Below, piece after piece: positions 1 to 6,840 of a stretch of 8,858 bases of DNA. The position numbers and the translations under genes are program-made. Source of the stretch: an uncultured Eubacteriales bacterium (GTDB lineage: Bacteria > Bacillota > Clostridia > Oscillospirales > RGIG7773); NCBI GenBank assembly GCA_934541205.1, contig CAKTDK010000065.1, positions 1 through 8,858 of the forward strand, read 5' to 3'. The notes below the pieces were generated by a model that made no database searches, was not told where the DNA came from, and worked only from the letters and a program-made list of their open reading frames with translations. Within the stretch, counting starts at the first letter, position 1. Every line of letters begins with the position of its first letter.

Positions 1-2014
1 CTTGTGCCGCCTGCATTACTTGTTCCTGATAGACTATACATCCGTAAGTTACTTCAAGAATACTTTTTAATAAAGGATGTTTATAGGTTACTTTTGAATT
101 GTCGTTTTTGCACTCTATATATTTTGGAATTGATTCTACGGGCCCCGGACGGTAGAGGGAAATTACAGCTATTATATCTTCTAAATTTTCAGGCTTTAAA
201 TTTGCTAAAGTTGCTCTCATTCCGTTTGATTCAAGCTGGAAAACCCCGAAAGTATCTCCTGCGGAAATCATATCGTAGGTTTTTTTATCACTGTAATCAA
301 TGTTTTTTATATTAAAGTCTTTATCTTTTTTTTGAATAAGCTCTTCACAGTTTTTAATTATTGTAAGGTTTCTAAGGCCTAAAAAGTCCATTTTTAAAAG
401 ACCCAGTTCCTCCAAAACAGTCATTGTATATTGGGTAACAACCGATAAATCACTTGTCGCAAGAGGTACATATTCCATAGTAGGCTCTTCGGTAATTACT
501 ACTCCGGCGGCGTGGGTAGAGGCGTGTCTTGGCATTCCTTCAACTTTTTTTGCAAGGTCAATAAGCTTTTTGCACTGTGGATCCTCATTGTACATTTTTT
601 TCAGTTTGTTTGACTGTTCCAATGCTTTTTCGATGGTGAGCCCGAAAGGAATGGTTTTTGCTACGGAATCTACATATGAATAGGACAAATCCATGGCTCT
701 TCCTACATCTCTTATAGCTCCTTTTGCCGCCATAGTACCAAAAGTGATTATTTGAGAAACGTGATCTTTTCCGTATTTACTATTTACATAGTCTATTACT
801 TGCTGGCGTTTTTCATAACAGAAGTCCACGTCAATATCAGGCATAGTAATTCTTTCGGGGTTTAAAAATCTTTCAAAAAGAAGTTCGTATTTTATAGGAT
901 CGATGTCAGTTATTTCAAGGCTGTATGCTACTATTGAGCCGGCTCCGGAACCTCTTCCCGGACCTACGGGTATATCGTTTGTTTTTGCATATTTTATAAA
1001 ATCCCAGACTATAAGAAAATAGTCTACAAATCCCATTTGATTTATTACCGATAATTCATAGCTGAGCCTGTCCAGATGATTTTGGGATAAATTTTCTTTA
1101 TAGCGTTTTTTAATACCCTCTCTGCAAAGTCTTTCAAGCATTTGAAAAGCAGATTCATCTGTTTCAATTTTAAATTTCGGAAGATGCATAGTAGAAAAGT
1201 CAAGCTCCACATTGCACATATCTGCAATTTTTTTTGTGTTTTCAACAGCTTCGGGAATTTCTTTAAATATTTCAGTCATTTTCTCAGCACTTTTTACATA
1301 AAATTCTTTTGCCTGAAATTCCATTTTCGGATCTCCGATATGAGAGTTTGTAGAAATACACATTAATATTTCCTGAAGCAAATCTTCTTCTTTCTCTATA
1401 TAATGACAGTCATTTGTAGCAACAAGAGGTATATTATTTTCTCTTGCGATTTTCAGCTGAAGAGGAAGTATTCTTTTTTGGTCATCTATATTATGATTTT
1501 GAAGTTCAATATAAAAATCTTCAAATATATTCTTATATTTTAAAGCTTTTTTTTCGGCTGCTTCATAATTACCGTTAGCAAGAAGACTTTGTATTTCGCC
1601 GCCAAGACAGGCTGAAAGACAAATAAGTCCTTCACTGTATTTTGAAAGAAGTTCATCGTCAACCCGCGGCTTATAATAGAATCCTTCCGTAAATGAAAGA
1701 CTTACAAGCTTTATAAGATTTTTATATCCTGTATTGTTTTTTGCGAGAAGGACAAGATGATAATAGTTTTCTTTCATATGAATTCTGTCGAATCTGCTTT
1801 TTGGAGCAACATAAACTTCGCAGCCTATGATAGGCTTGATTCCTTCTTTTTTACATTCTTTATAAAAAAAAGGTACGCCGTACATAACACCGTGATCTGT
1901 TATCGCCACGCTGCTCATATTCAGGTCTTTTATTTTTTTAATAAGTCTTGTGATTTTGCACGCTCCGTCTAAAAGCGAGTATTCACTGTGCAAATGAAGA
2001 TGACAAAAATCCAT
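1..2014 (-). CDS. dnaE: DNA polymerase III subunit alpha, DnaE type (C-terminal part outside window)
   Basis: This reading frame is open from an ATG at 2014-2012 to the left window edge (671 codons, no stop) and encodes the N-terminal part of the replicative polymerase DnaE. In Firmicutes DnaE works beside PolC, mainly extending primers. Visible parts: a PHP domain starting with HLHLHSEYSLLDG (residues 5-17), TDHG (39-42), GCE (64-66) and NDCHY (201-205), so its metal ligands look complete. The palm has GPGRGSGAGS (351-360) and PDIDVDF (392-398), whose D395 and D397 match the first two catalytic aspartates. KMDFLGL (541-547) supplies the third, D543. SLYRPGP (619-625) and VYQEQVMQAA (661-670) follow at the edge. 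Family members are about 1100-1200 residues, so the rest of the polymerase domain and the clamp-binding and OB regions lie outside. It starts 2 bases after the whiA stop, so it is probably translationally coupled. The identification is very secure. Confidence 0.97.
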   Translation of the reverse strand, partial: MDFCHLHLHSEYSLLDGACKITRLIKKIKDLNMSSVAITDHGVMYGVPFFYKECKKEGIKPIIGCEVYVAPKSRFDRIHMKENYYHLVLLAKNNTGYKNLIKLVSLSFTEGFYYKPRVDDELLSKYSEGLICLSACLGGEIQSLLANGNYEAAEKKALKYKNIFEDFYIELQNHNIDDQKRILPLQLKIARENNIPLVATNDCHYIEKEEDLLQEILMCISTNSHIGDPKMEFQAKEFYVKSAEKMTEIFKEIPEAVENTKKIADMCNVELDFSTMHLPKFKIETDESAFQMLERLCREGIKKRYKENLSQNHLDRLSYELSVINQMGFVDYFLIVWDFIKYAKTNDIPVGPGRGSGAGSIVAYSLEITDIDPIKYELLFERFLNPERITMPDIDVDFCYEKRQQVIDYVNSKYGKDHVSQIITFGTMAAKGAIRDVGRAMDLSYSYVDSVAKTIPFGLTIEKALEQSNKLKKMYNEDPQCKKLIDLAKKVEGMPRHASTHAAGVVITEEPTMEYVPLATSDLSVVTQYTMTVLEELGLLKMDFLGLRNLTIIKNCEELIQKKDKDFNIKNIDYSDKKTYDMISAGDTFGVFQLESNGMRATLANLKPENLEDIIAVISLYRPGPVESIPKYIECKNDNSKVTYKHPLLKSILEVTYGCIVYQEQVMQAAQ

Positions 2015-2016
2015 AG

Positions 2017-2925
2017 TTATAATTCCTCTGAAATTTGTAATATTTTTTTTAGTCTGTGATTTACCGCTGATTTTGACATGGGAGGATTAATCATATCTCC
2101 TATTTCGCTTAAAGTACTTTCGGGATTTTCCATTCTTATTTCGGCGACTTTTTTTATATCGTCGTCTAAATGAGCTAAAGAGCCGTAAACTGATATTATT
2201 TTTTCAATGGCTTTTATATGTTTTGCAGAAGCGTTTACTGTTTTTGTAATGTTTGCGGTTTCACAATTTGTAATCCTATTTGTATGGTTTCTGATGTCTT
2301 TTACTATTTTTATATCCATCATCTTAAAAAGGGAGGAGGTGGCGTCCATAATGGTAAGCATATCTTCAATGCTTTCACTTTCTTTAAAATAAATAATGTA
2401 ATATCCCTTTCTTATAACATTTTTAACGTTAATATCTTTTTCCATCAAGAATATTTTCATATCGTTAAATAAAAAATAATGCGATGTGGCAAATTCAAGA
2501 TGATACCGTTTTTCAGGATTTGTAATACTTCCTCCCGTAATAAAACATCCTTTTAAAAAAGCTTTTTGGCAGCATTCGTTTTGAAGAAGCATAAAATTTA
2601 TTCTTAAAGAATCATAAGATTTCGGATAGTCATATTTATTGGAGATTTTTAATATATCTTCTTTTTCTGTTACAGATATAGTATAAGTTATTTGATTATC
2701 ATATCTCATTTTCCCTTTTACTGCAGGGGCTATATCGAAAAGTTCTTTGAATAAAAGATATACTGTTTCTTTTATAAATTCTTTTTCAGTAATAATTTTT
2801 ATTTCATTTGCGGAAAATTTATTTCCAAACAGTAAGATTCCATATAGGGCAGAAAATTTACAGCATTTATTTGATTGTAAAATGCTTTTGCAAAGTTCTT
2901 TTTTTGTTTCTTCTGCAAATGACAT
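2017..2925 (-). CDS. whiA: DNA-binding protein WhiA
   Basis: The gene encodes a 302-residue WhiA-family protein (YvcL in B. subtilis). The family joins an N-terminal LAGLIDADG homing-endonuclease-like fold, without nuclease activity, to a C-terminal helix-turn-helix. In Actinobacteria it is a sporulation regulator; in Firmicutes it is a nucleoid-associated factor linked to cell division and chromosome segregation. Visible features: MSFAEETKKEL at the N-terminus, LKGCFITGGSITNPEKRYHLEF around residues 124-145 (LAGLIDADG-like helix plus strand), the conserved NHTNRITNCETANITKT (213-229), and a helix-turn-helix with TLSEIGDMINPPMSKSAVNHR (271-291). Length is close to the family norm of about 310. 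An AAGGAA-type ribosome site (2931-2940) precedes the ATG. It sits 16 bases after yvcK and 2 bases before dnaE. In many relatives an HPr/Crh gene follows whiA; here none does. Confidence 0.96.
   Translation of the reverse strand: MSFAEETKKELCKSILQSNKCCKFSALYGILLFGNKFSANEIKIITEKEFIKETVYLLFKELFDIAPAVKGKMRYDNQITYTISVTEKEDILKISNKYDYPKSYDSLRINFMLLQNECCQKAFLKGCFITGGSITNPEKRYHLEFATSHYFLFNDMKIFLMEKDINVKNVIRKGYYIIYFKESESIEDMLTIMDATSSLFKMMDIKIVKDIRNHTNRITNCETANITKTVNASAKHIKAIEKIISVYGSLAHLDDDIKKVAEIRMENPESTLSEIGDMINPPMSKSAVNHRLKKILQISEEL
2022..2029 (-). promoter_or_regulatory. dnaE ribosome binding site inside the whiA 3' end
   Basis: On the minus strand AGAGGAAT precedes the dnaE ATG by 7 bases. It lies within the last codons of whiA (the Glu-Glu-Leu end). 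This fixes the dnaE start at 2014 and fits translational coupling of the two genes. Confidence 0.75.
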
Positions 2926-2941
2926 AAAATCTTCCTTTCCG

Positions 2942-3931
2942 TTAGTTTTCCTCTAAAAGCTCATAAATAACATCCGCAAGCTTTTTTGGATCATGTCTTA
3001 AATAATTTCCGCCTATATTTAAAAAGTCTTTTTTAATAAATTTTATATTGTAATCTGAAAATTTGTAATCGTCTATAATAACGGGTTCGGCACCTTCAAG
3101 ACGATATTTGCTTAAAAATATTTCTTCGCCTTTTCTGTCGTTTATAAGACAGTATTCAAATATATCTTTTGAGGAATGTTTGTGAAGAGCGCATATATGG
3201 TCAGCTAGGGTATATCCTTCTGTTTCTCCTTGCTGAGTCATTACGTTGCATATATATACTTTTTTTGCCTTTGATTTTTGTATTGCCTCTGAAATACCGT
3301 TTACCAAAAGATTTGGAATAATGGAAGTATATAATGATCCCGGTCCTAAAATAATCATTTTAGCTTTTTCTATCTCTTCAATAGCTTCTTTCAAAGCGTG
3401 AGGATTTTGAGGTACTAATTCCACGTGGTCAAGTTTTTTTCCTGTAAGTTTTATATATTCCGATATTTTGGATTCTCCGATTATACTACTTTTATCTTTG
3501 AAAATTCCTTTTAAGTTTACGTCTTCCTCTGTAACAGGCAGAACTTGTCCGTTTACGGAAAGGATTTTGCACATTTTTAAAACGGCTTGTGAAAAACTTG
3601 AAGATATACCGTTCATAGCGGCAAGAAATAAATTGCCGAAGCTTTGGTTTTTAAGATTTCCGTCAGAAAACCTGTAGTTTAAAAGCTCTCTCATTGTAGG
3701 CTCGGCATTTGATAAAGCCATAATACAGTTTCTGATATCTCCGGGGGGAAGTATTCCTAAATCGTTTCTTAAAACTCCCGATCCGCCTCCGTCATCGCTT
3801 ACCGCTACTATTGCGGTAATTTCTATAGGAAGCTTTTTTAAACCTCTGAGCATGGTGGAAAGGCCTGTTCCGCCTCCTATAACAACAACTTTGTTATTTA
3901 TTTTTCCGCGGTAAATTTTAATGTCTTCCAT
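2942..3931 (-). CDS. yvcK: YvcK-family UDP-sugar-binding morphogenesis/gluconeogenesis factor
   Basis: The 329-residue product belongs to the YvcK/CofD-like family. In B. subtilis YvcK is needed for normal shape and growth on gluconeogenic carbon sources and binds UDP-GlcNAc and related nucleotide sugars; it is cytoplasmic. Seen here: a glycine-rich Rossmann loop VVVIGGGTGLS (15-25), VSDDGGGSG (44-52), LPPGDIRNC (61-69), GNLFLAAM (99-106), LGPGSLYTSI (195-204) and MTQQGETEGY (231-240), all family hallmarks. Length matches the family (about 310-330). The ATG is preceded by an AGGTGA site at 3937-3944 that overlaps the rapZ TAG stop, so translation is probably coupled. The order rapZ-yvcK-whiA is strongly conserved in Gram-positive bacteria. 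The related CofD uses a different substrate in F420 synthesis, but the operon context argues clearly for YvcK. Confidence 0.95.
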   Translation of the reverse strand: MEDIKIYRGKINNKVVVIGGGTGLSTMLRGLKKLPIEITAIVAVSDDGGGSGVLRNDLGILPPGDIRNCIMALSNAEPTMRELLNYRFSDGNLKNQSFGNLFLAAMNGISSSFSQAVLKMCKILSVNGQVLPVTEEDVNLKGIFKDKSSIIGESKISEYIKLTGKKLDHVELVPQNPHALKEAIEEIEKAKMIILGPGSLYTSIIPNLLVNGISEAIQKSKAKKVYICNVMTQQGETEGYTLADHICALHKHSSKDIFEYCLINDRKGEEIFLSKYRLEGAEPVIIDDYKFSDYNIKFIKKDFLNIGGNYLRHDPKKLADVIYELLEEN

Positions 3932-3941
3932 TTAAATTCAC

Positions 3942-4799
3942 CTACTTTGTAATATCTCTGTGACTTGCGGCGGAAAGCTTGCCTGAATTATTAAAATAGT
4001 CATTAAGATAACGAGCTATGGCAACGCTTCGATGTTTGCCTCCAGTACAGCCTATGCCTATTATTACGCTGGATTTTCCTTCTTCCATAAAGTTTGGAAT
4101 AAGAAAATTTATTAAATCGATAAGCTTGTCCGTAAATATTTTTGTTTGTTTAAACCCGAACACATAATCAAAAACTTCATCATTTTTTCCGGTCATGTGT
4201 TTTAATGAGTCTATATAAAAAGGATTTGGAAGAAATCTTACGTCAAAAACCATATCTGCTTCTTCCAAAATGCCGTATTTAAAACCAAATGATACAAAAT
4301 TCATTGAAAATCCTTTTTTATCATCTGAAACGGCTTTTGAAATATATTCTTTAAGCTGAGCTGCGGAAAGCATGGAGGTATCTATTATAAAATCAGCAAT
4401 ATTTTTTACGGAGGTTAAAATTTCTCTTTCTTTTTTTAAAGCGCTTTCTATTGAAACGTCAATTTTATCCTGAAGGGGATGACGGCGTCTTGTTTCTTTA
4501 TAACGTCTTATTATGGCGCTGTCGTTAGCGTCAAGAAAGATTGTTTTTAAATGAATAAAGTCATGCTTTTTAAGAGATTGTATTTCATTTTCAAGATTTG
4601 AAAATAAATCTCCTCCGCGAATATCAATTACAAGAGCTACTTTTGAAAGCTTTCCCTGGGACTGAAGACAAAGCTCAGCAAATTTTTCAAGAAGCGCCGG
4701 AGGCATATTGTCTATACAAAAATATCCGATATCTTCAATAGCTTCAAGAGCGCGGCTTTTTCCCGCTCCGGAAAGACCTGTTATAATAACAAATTCCAT
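3942..4799 (-). CDS. rapZ: RapZ/YvcJ-family P-loop nucleotide-binding protein
   Basis: The gene encodes a 285-residue RapZ-family protein (YvcJ in B. subtilis). Known members bind or hydrolyse ATP/GTP. The E. coli protein is an RNA-binding adaptor that targets the small RNA GlmZ to RNase E and senses glucosamine-6-phosphate. The Firmicute protein's role is less clear (effects on competence gene expression are reported). Seen here: Walker A GLSGAGKS (8-15), VIDIRGG (57-63), FLDANDSAIIRRYKETRRRHP (88-108), the C-terminal domain start FVSFGFKYGILEEADMVFDV (168-187) with RFLPNPF (188-194), and GIGCTGGKHRSVAIA (248-262). Length matches the family (about 280-295). A strong GGAGGT site (4808-4813) precedes the ATG. 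It is 15 bases downstream of murB and 10 upstream of yvcK. Linkage to cell-wall synthesis via murB and UDP-sugar sensing via YvcK is a reasonable inference, not proven here. Confidence 0.96.
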   Translation of the reverse strand: MEFVIITGLSGAGKSRALEAIEDIGYFCIDNMPPALLEKFAELCLQSQGKLSKVALVIDIRGGDLFSNLENEIQSLKKHDFIHLKTIFLDANDSAIIRRYKETRRRHPLQDKIDVSIESALKKEREILTSVKNIADFIIDTSMLSAAQLKEYISKAVSDDKKGFSMNFVSFGFKYGILEEADMVFDVRFLPNPFYIDSLKHMTGKNDEVFDYVFGFKQTKIFTDKLIDLINFLIPNFMEEGKSSVIIGIGCTGGKHRSVAIARYLNDYFNNSGKLSAASHRDITK

Positions 4800-4814
4800 A
4801 TAATTTTACCTCCG

Positions 4815-5714
4815 TTATTTTATATATTTTACTTCACATTCAAGAGTTACTCCGAATTTTTTATAAACTGTTTTTTTTACGTATTCAATAAGAGAAAGTA
4901 TATCATTGCTTGATGCATTATTATAATTTATTATAAAACCGCAGTGTTTTTCCGAAACCATTGCGCCGCCGATACTGTAACCTTTAAGACCGCTTTGTTC
5001 AATCAATGCTCCGGCAAAATATCCTTCTGGTCTTTTAAAAGTGCTTCCTGCACTTGGAAATTCAAGAGGCTGTTTTGACATTCTTCTGTTTTTTAAATCG
5101 TTCATTTTTTCTTTTATTTTATTTTTATCACTGAAATTAAGTTTAAATTTTGAAGAAATTATAATATAATTTTTATTTGTGAAAAATGAATGCCTGTAAG
5201 AAAATTCATGTTTTTTGTTTTCCAATGTAAAAATATTTCCGTCAAAATTCATATAATCGGTGCTTATAAGAATATCGGAAATGCATTCTCCGTAAGCTCC
5301 TGCATTCATATATACTCCGCCGCCGACGCTTCCCGGTATTCCATGAGCGAATTCAAAACCCGAAAGAGAATTTTCAAGAGCGAAATTAGCGGTTTTGCAA
5401 AGACTTTCTCCGGAAAAAGCAGTGATATAATTTTCTTTTATAGAAAGTCCTTTTAAATTCTCTGTGGAAATTATAACTCCTTCAAAGCCTTTGTCATCAA
5501 AAATAACATTGGAGCCTTTTCCGAGAATAAAGCTTTTTATATTATTTTGTTTTATAAAACTTATTAAATTTTTTATATCGTTTATATTTTCTGCGTATAC
5601 AAATCTATCGGCGTTTCCGCCTGTTTTAAATGTGGTATGTTTTTTCATAGATTCGTTTTTGTAAAAATTTATTTTATTATCTTTGCAGTAATTGTCAAAA
5701 TTAAAATAATCCAT
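4815..5714 (-). CDS. murB: UDP-N-acetylenolpyruvoylglucosamine reductase (MurB)
   Basis: MurB reduces UDP-GlcNAc-enolpyruvate to UDP-MurNAc with NADPH and FAD, the second committed step of peptidoglycan precursor synthesis in the cytoplasm. The 299-residue protein shows the FAD-binding signatures HTTFKTGGNAD (26-36), LGKGSN (64-69) and GIPGSVGGGVYMNAGAYG (125-142). It also has YRHS (173-176), the active-site loop SAGSTFKRP (221-229, with the likely proton-donor Ser224), and a C-terminal LECEVKYI carrying the conserved glutamate (E292 or E294). The short form and the SAGSTFKRP loop fit the Gram-positive type II MurB. An AAGGAG site (5721-5726) lies 6 bases before the ATG. It is the first gene of the murB-rapZ-yvcK-whiA-dnaE string and follows the dut terminator, so it should have its own promoter. 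Confidence 0.97.
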   Translation of the reverse strand: MDYFNFDNYCKDNKINFYKNESMKKHTTFKTGGNADRFVYAENINDIKNLISFIKQNNIKSFILGKGSNVIFDDKGFEGVIISTENLKGLSIKENYITAFSGESLCKTANFALENSLSGFEFAHGIPGSVGGGVYMNAGAYGECISDILISTDYMNFDGNIFTLENKKHEFSYRHSFFTNKNYIIISSKFKLNFSDKNKIKEKMNDLKNRRMSKQPLEFPSAGSTFKRPEGYFAGALIEQSGLKGYSIGGAMVSEKHCGFIINYNNASSNDILSLIEYVKKTVYKKFGVTLECEVKYIK

Positions 5715-5751
5715 AACAAACTCCTTACATTTTGTGGAGAATTATAATTAT

Positions 5752-5780
5752 ATTATATATTAAATTATATATAAAATAAA
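5752..5780 (-). promoter_or_regulatory. possible murB promoter in an AT-rich gap
   Basis: Downstream of the dut terminator the minus strand carries several TATAAT hexamers (reading 5769-5764, 5757-5752 and 5746-5741). The one at 5757-5752 has a weak -35, TTTATT (5780-5775), at 17 bases. The -35 is poor and the stretch is so AT-rich that the exact site is uncertain. A promoter is expected because dut ends in a terminator just before it. Confidence 0.3.
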
Positions 5781-5796
5781 GTATATTAATTCATAT

Positions 5797-5831
5797 AAAA
5801 AAATAACCGGTTAAAAATCGGTTATTTTTTT
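5797..5831 (-). terminator. rho-independent terminator of dut
   Basis: A perfect 13-bp inverted repeat, AAAAAAATAACCG (5797-5809) and CGGTTATTTTTTT (5819-5831), encloses a 9-base loop. Read on the minus strand it begins at the dut stop codon and ends in a run of seven T. The arms are symmetric in A/T, so it could also work in the plus direction, but no plus-strand gene runs into it. It separates dut from murB. Confidence 0.85.
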
Positions 5832-6258
5832 AATATCCGGACGAACCAAAACCATTTTTTCCGCGCTGTGTATCTGAAAGTTCTAAAACGGATTCAATAT
5901 CTACATCATACGTGGGCTTTATTACCATTTGAGCAATTTTAGAACCTATTTTAATATGAAACGGTTCTTTTCCATGGTTTATCATAATTACGCATATTTC
6001 ACCTGTATACCCTTCGTCGATAGTTCCGGGAGAATTTAGAAGAGTAATGCCGTAATTTGCGGCAAGACCGCTTCTCGGTCTTATTTGAGCTTCTGTATTT
6101 TTAGGAAGTTCTATAGCAATTCCTATAGGGATTTTTTTATATTCGCCCGGGTTTAAAAATTCTTCAACGCAGGAAAATAAATCAAAACCGGCATCTGTTT
6201 TATGCGCTTTTTGTGGAAGGATTGCATTTTCAGAAACTTTTTTTATTTTTAATATCAT
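5830..6258 (-). CDS. dut: dUTP diphosphatase (trimeric dUTPase)
   Basis: The 142-residue enzyme hydrolyses dUTP to dUMP and pyrophosphate, which keeps uracil out of DNA and supplies dUMP for thymidylate synthesis. All five motifs of the homotrimeric dUTPase family are present in order: TDAGFDL (21-27), RPRSGLA (60-66), GTIDEGYTGEI (78-88, with catalytic Asp81 and the uracil-stacking Tyr84), GSKIAQMVI (105-113), and the glycine-rich C-terminal arm RGKNGFGSSG (132-141). Length is typical (about 140-150). The ATG is preceded by AAGGTGAA (6262-6269) at good spacing. It is a single-gene unit: near-consensus promoter upstream, terminator overlapping the stop. It is divergent from the spoVA cluster with no evident functional link to it. 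Confidence 0.97.
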   Translation of the reverse strand: MILKIKKVSENAILPQKAHKTDAGFDLFSCVEEFLNPGEYKKIPIGIAIELPKNTEAQIRPRSGLAANYGITLLNSPGTIDEGYTGEICVIMINHGKEPFHIKIGSKIAQMVIKPTYDVDIESVLELSDTQRGKNGFGSSGY

Positions 6259-6290
6259 AAATTCACCTTGTTATTTTTATTTACAAATAA

Positions 6291-6319
6291 ATTATATAAT
6301 AAAATATTTTTCCGGTCAA
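6291..6319 (-). promoter_or_regulatory. sigma-A-type promoter of dut
   Basis: On the minus strand TTGACC (6319-6314, 5 of 6 to the -35 consensus) is followed after exactly 17 bases by TATAAT (6296-6291, perfect -10). Transcription would begin near 6284, giving a leader of about 25 bases before the dut ATG with its AAGGTGAA ribosome site. Confidence 0.75.
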
Positions 6320-6320
6320 T

Positions 6321-6351
6321 GTATATATTACATTATAAAGAAGAAAATATA
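6321..6351 (+). promoter_or_regulatory. possible forespore sigma (SigF/SigG-like) promoter of spoVACDE
   Basis: GTATA (6321-6325) fits the SigF -35 form GYWTA. After 16 bases, 6342-6351 (AGAAAATATA) matches about 8 of 10 positions of the SigF -10 form GGNRANAHTR. Alternatively, CATTATA at 6331-6337 matches the SigG -10 form CATNMTA, but I see no matching -35 at 18 bases. spoVA operons are forespore (SigG) transcribed in studied species, so a promoter here is expected; which element is used is inference. The consensus forms are from memory of B. subtilis work. Confidence 0.35.
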
Positions 6352-6370
6352 ACAGAAAAATAGATTTTTA

Positions 6371-6378
6371 AAGGTGAG
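6371..6378 (+). promoter_or_regulatory. spoVAC ribosome binding site, decides the start
   Basis: AAGGTGAG ends 4 bases before the ATG at 6383. The in-frame GTG at 6374 lies inside this motif and has no ribosome site of its own, so the ATG is the better start. Confidence 0.8.
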
Positions 6379-6382
6379 AAAA

Positions 6383-6829
6383 ATGAAAACTTCCAAAAAA
6401 GAATATACTCAAATTGTACATCAAACATCAAAAAAATCTCATTTAGCAAAAGATATGTTAATGGCTTTTATTGTAGGCGGAATAATATGCACTCTCGGTC
6501 AGTTAATATGGAATTTATATGAGATGATAGGCTTTGACAGTGTAAGGGCAAGTTCTCTTATGTCTATAACTTTGATATTTTTGGCTTCTTTTTTTACAGG
6601 CATAAAAATATTTGATAATATTGCAAAACATGCGGGCGCAGGAACCCTTGTTCCGATAACAGGTTTTTCAAACGCCATAACGTCTCCGGCAATGGAGTTT
6701 AAAGATGAGGGCATGATACTTGGAGTAGGAGCAAAAATATTTACTATAGCGGGGCCTGTAATTGCGTACGGAACTATTGCGTCGGTAATATACGGGATAA
6801 TTTATTATATAATCGGATTAATTAAATGA
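6383..6829 (+). CDS. spoVAC: stage V sporulation protein AC (SpoVAC)
   Basis: SpoVAC is an inner-membrane component of the SpoVA complex, which moves Ca-dipicolinic acid into the developing spore and releases it in germination; B. subtilis SpoVAC behaves as a mechanosensitive channel. From the ATG it is 148 residues, the usual family size. Visible features: a charged N-terminus (1-24), hydrophobic segments at about 25-46, 57-76 and 112-146, FIVGGIICTLGQ (29-40), and the signature HAGAGTLVPITGFSNAI (83-99). The last two motifs recur in SpoVAE downstream, in line with the known homology of the two families. I chose ATG 6383 over an in-frame GTG at 6374 because the ribosome site covers the GTG. 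It is the first gene of the cluster: its stop lies 11 bases before spoVAD, whose ribosome site overlaps the TGA. Confidence 0.96.
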   Translation: MKTSKKEYTQIVHQTSKKSHLAKDMLMAFIVGGIICTLGQLIWNLYEMIGFDSVRASSLMSITLIFLASFFTGIKIFDNIAKHAGAGTLVPITGFSNAITSPAMEFKDEGMILGVGAKIFTIAGPVIAYGTIASVIYGIIYYIIGLIK

Positions 6830-6840
6830 GGTGATATTTT

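Noticed and set aside
1142..1366. Plus-strand frame opposite dnaE
   Set aside because: It is antisense to conserved polymerase sequence, rich in Phe/Cys/Lys/His as expected from the reverse complement, with no ribosome site and no recognisable family. The same holds for the plus-strand frames at 4-315 and 1757-1972.
2207..2472. Plus-strand frames opposite whiA that look like hydrophobic membrane peptides
   Set aside because: The hydrophobicity comes from reading the complement of Lys/Glu-rich codons. The opposite strand encodes conserved WhiA motifs.
5797..5831. Terminator as a plus-strand terminator for a hidden gene
   Set aside because: No plus-strand coding frame with start signals runs into it. 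The symmetry simply reflects A/T-rich arms; it belongs to dut.
6374..6382. GTG at 6374 as the spoVAC start (three extra residues)
   Set aside because: The GTG is part of the AAGGTGAG ribosome site that serves the ATG at 6383, and nothing resembling a ribosome site lies upstream of it.
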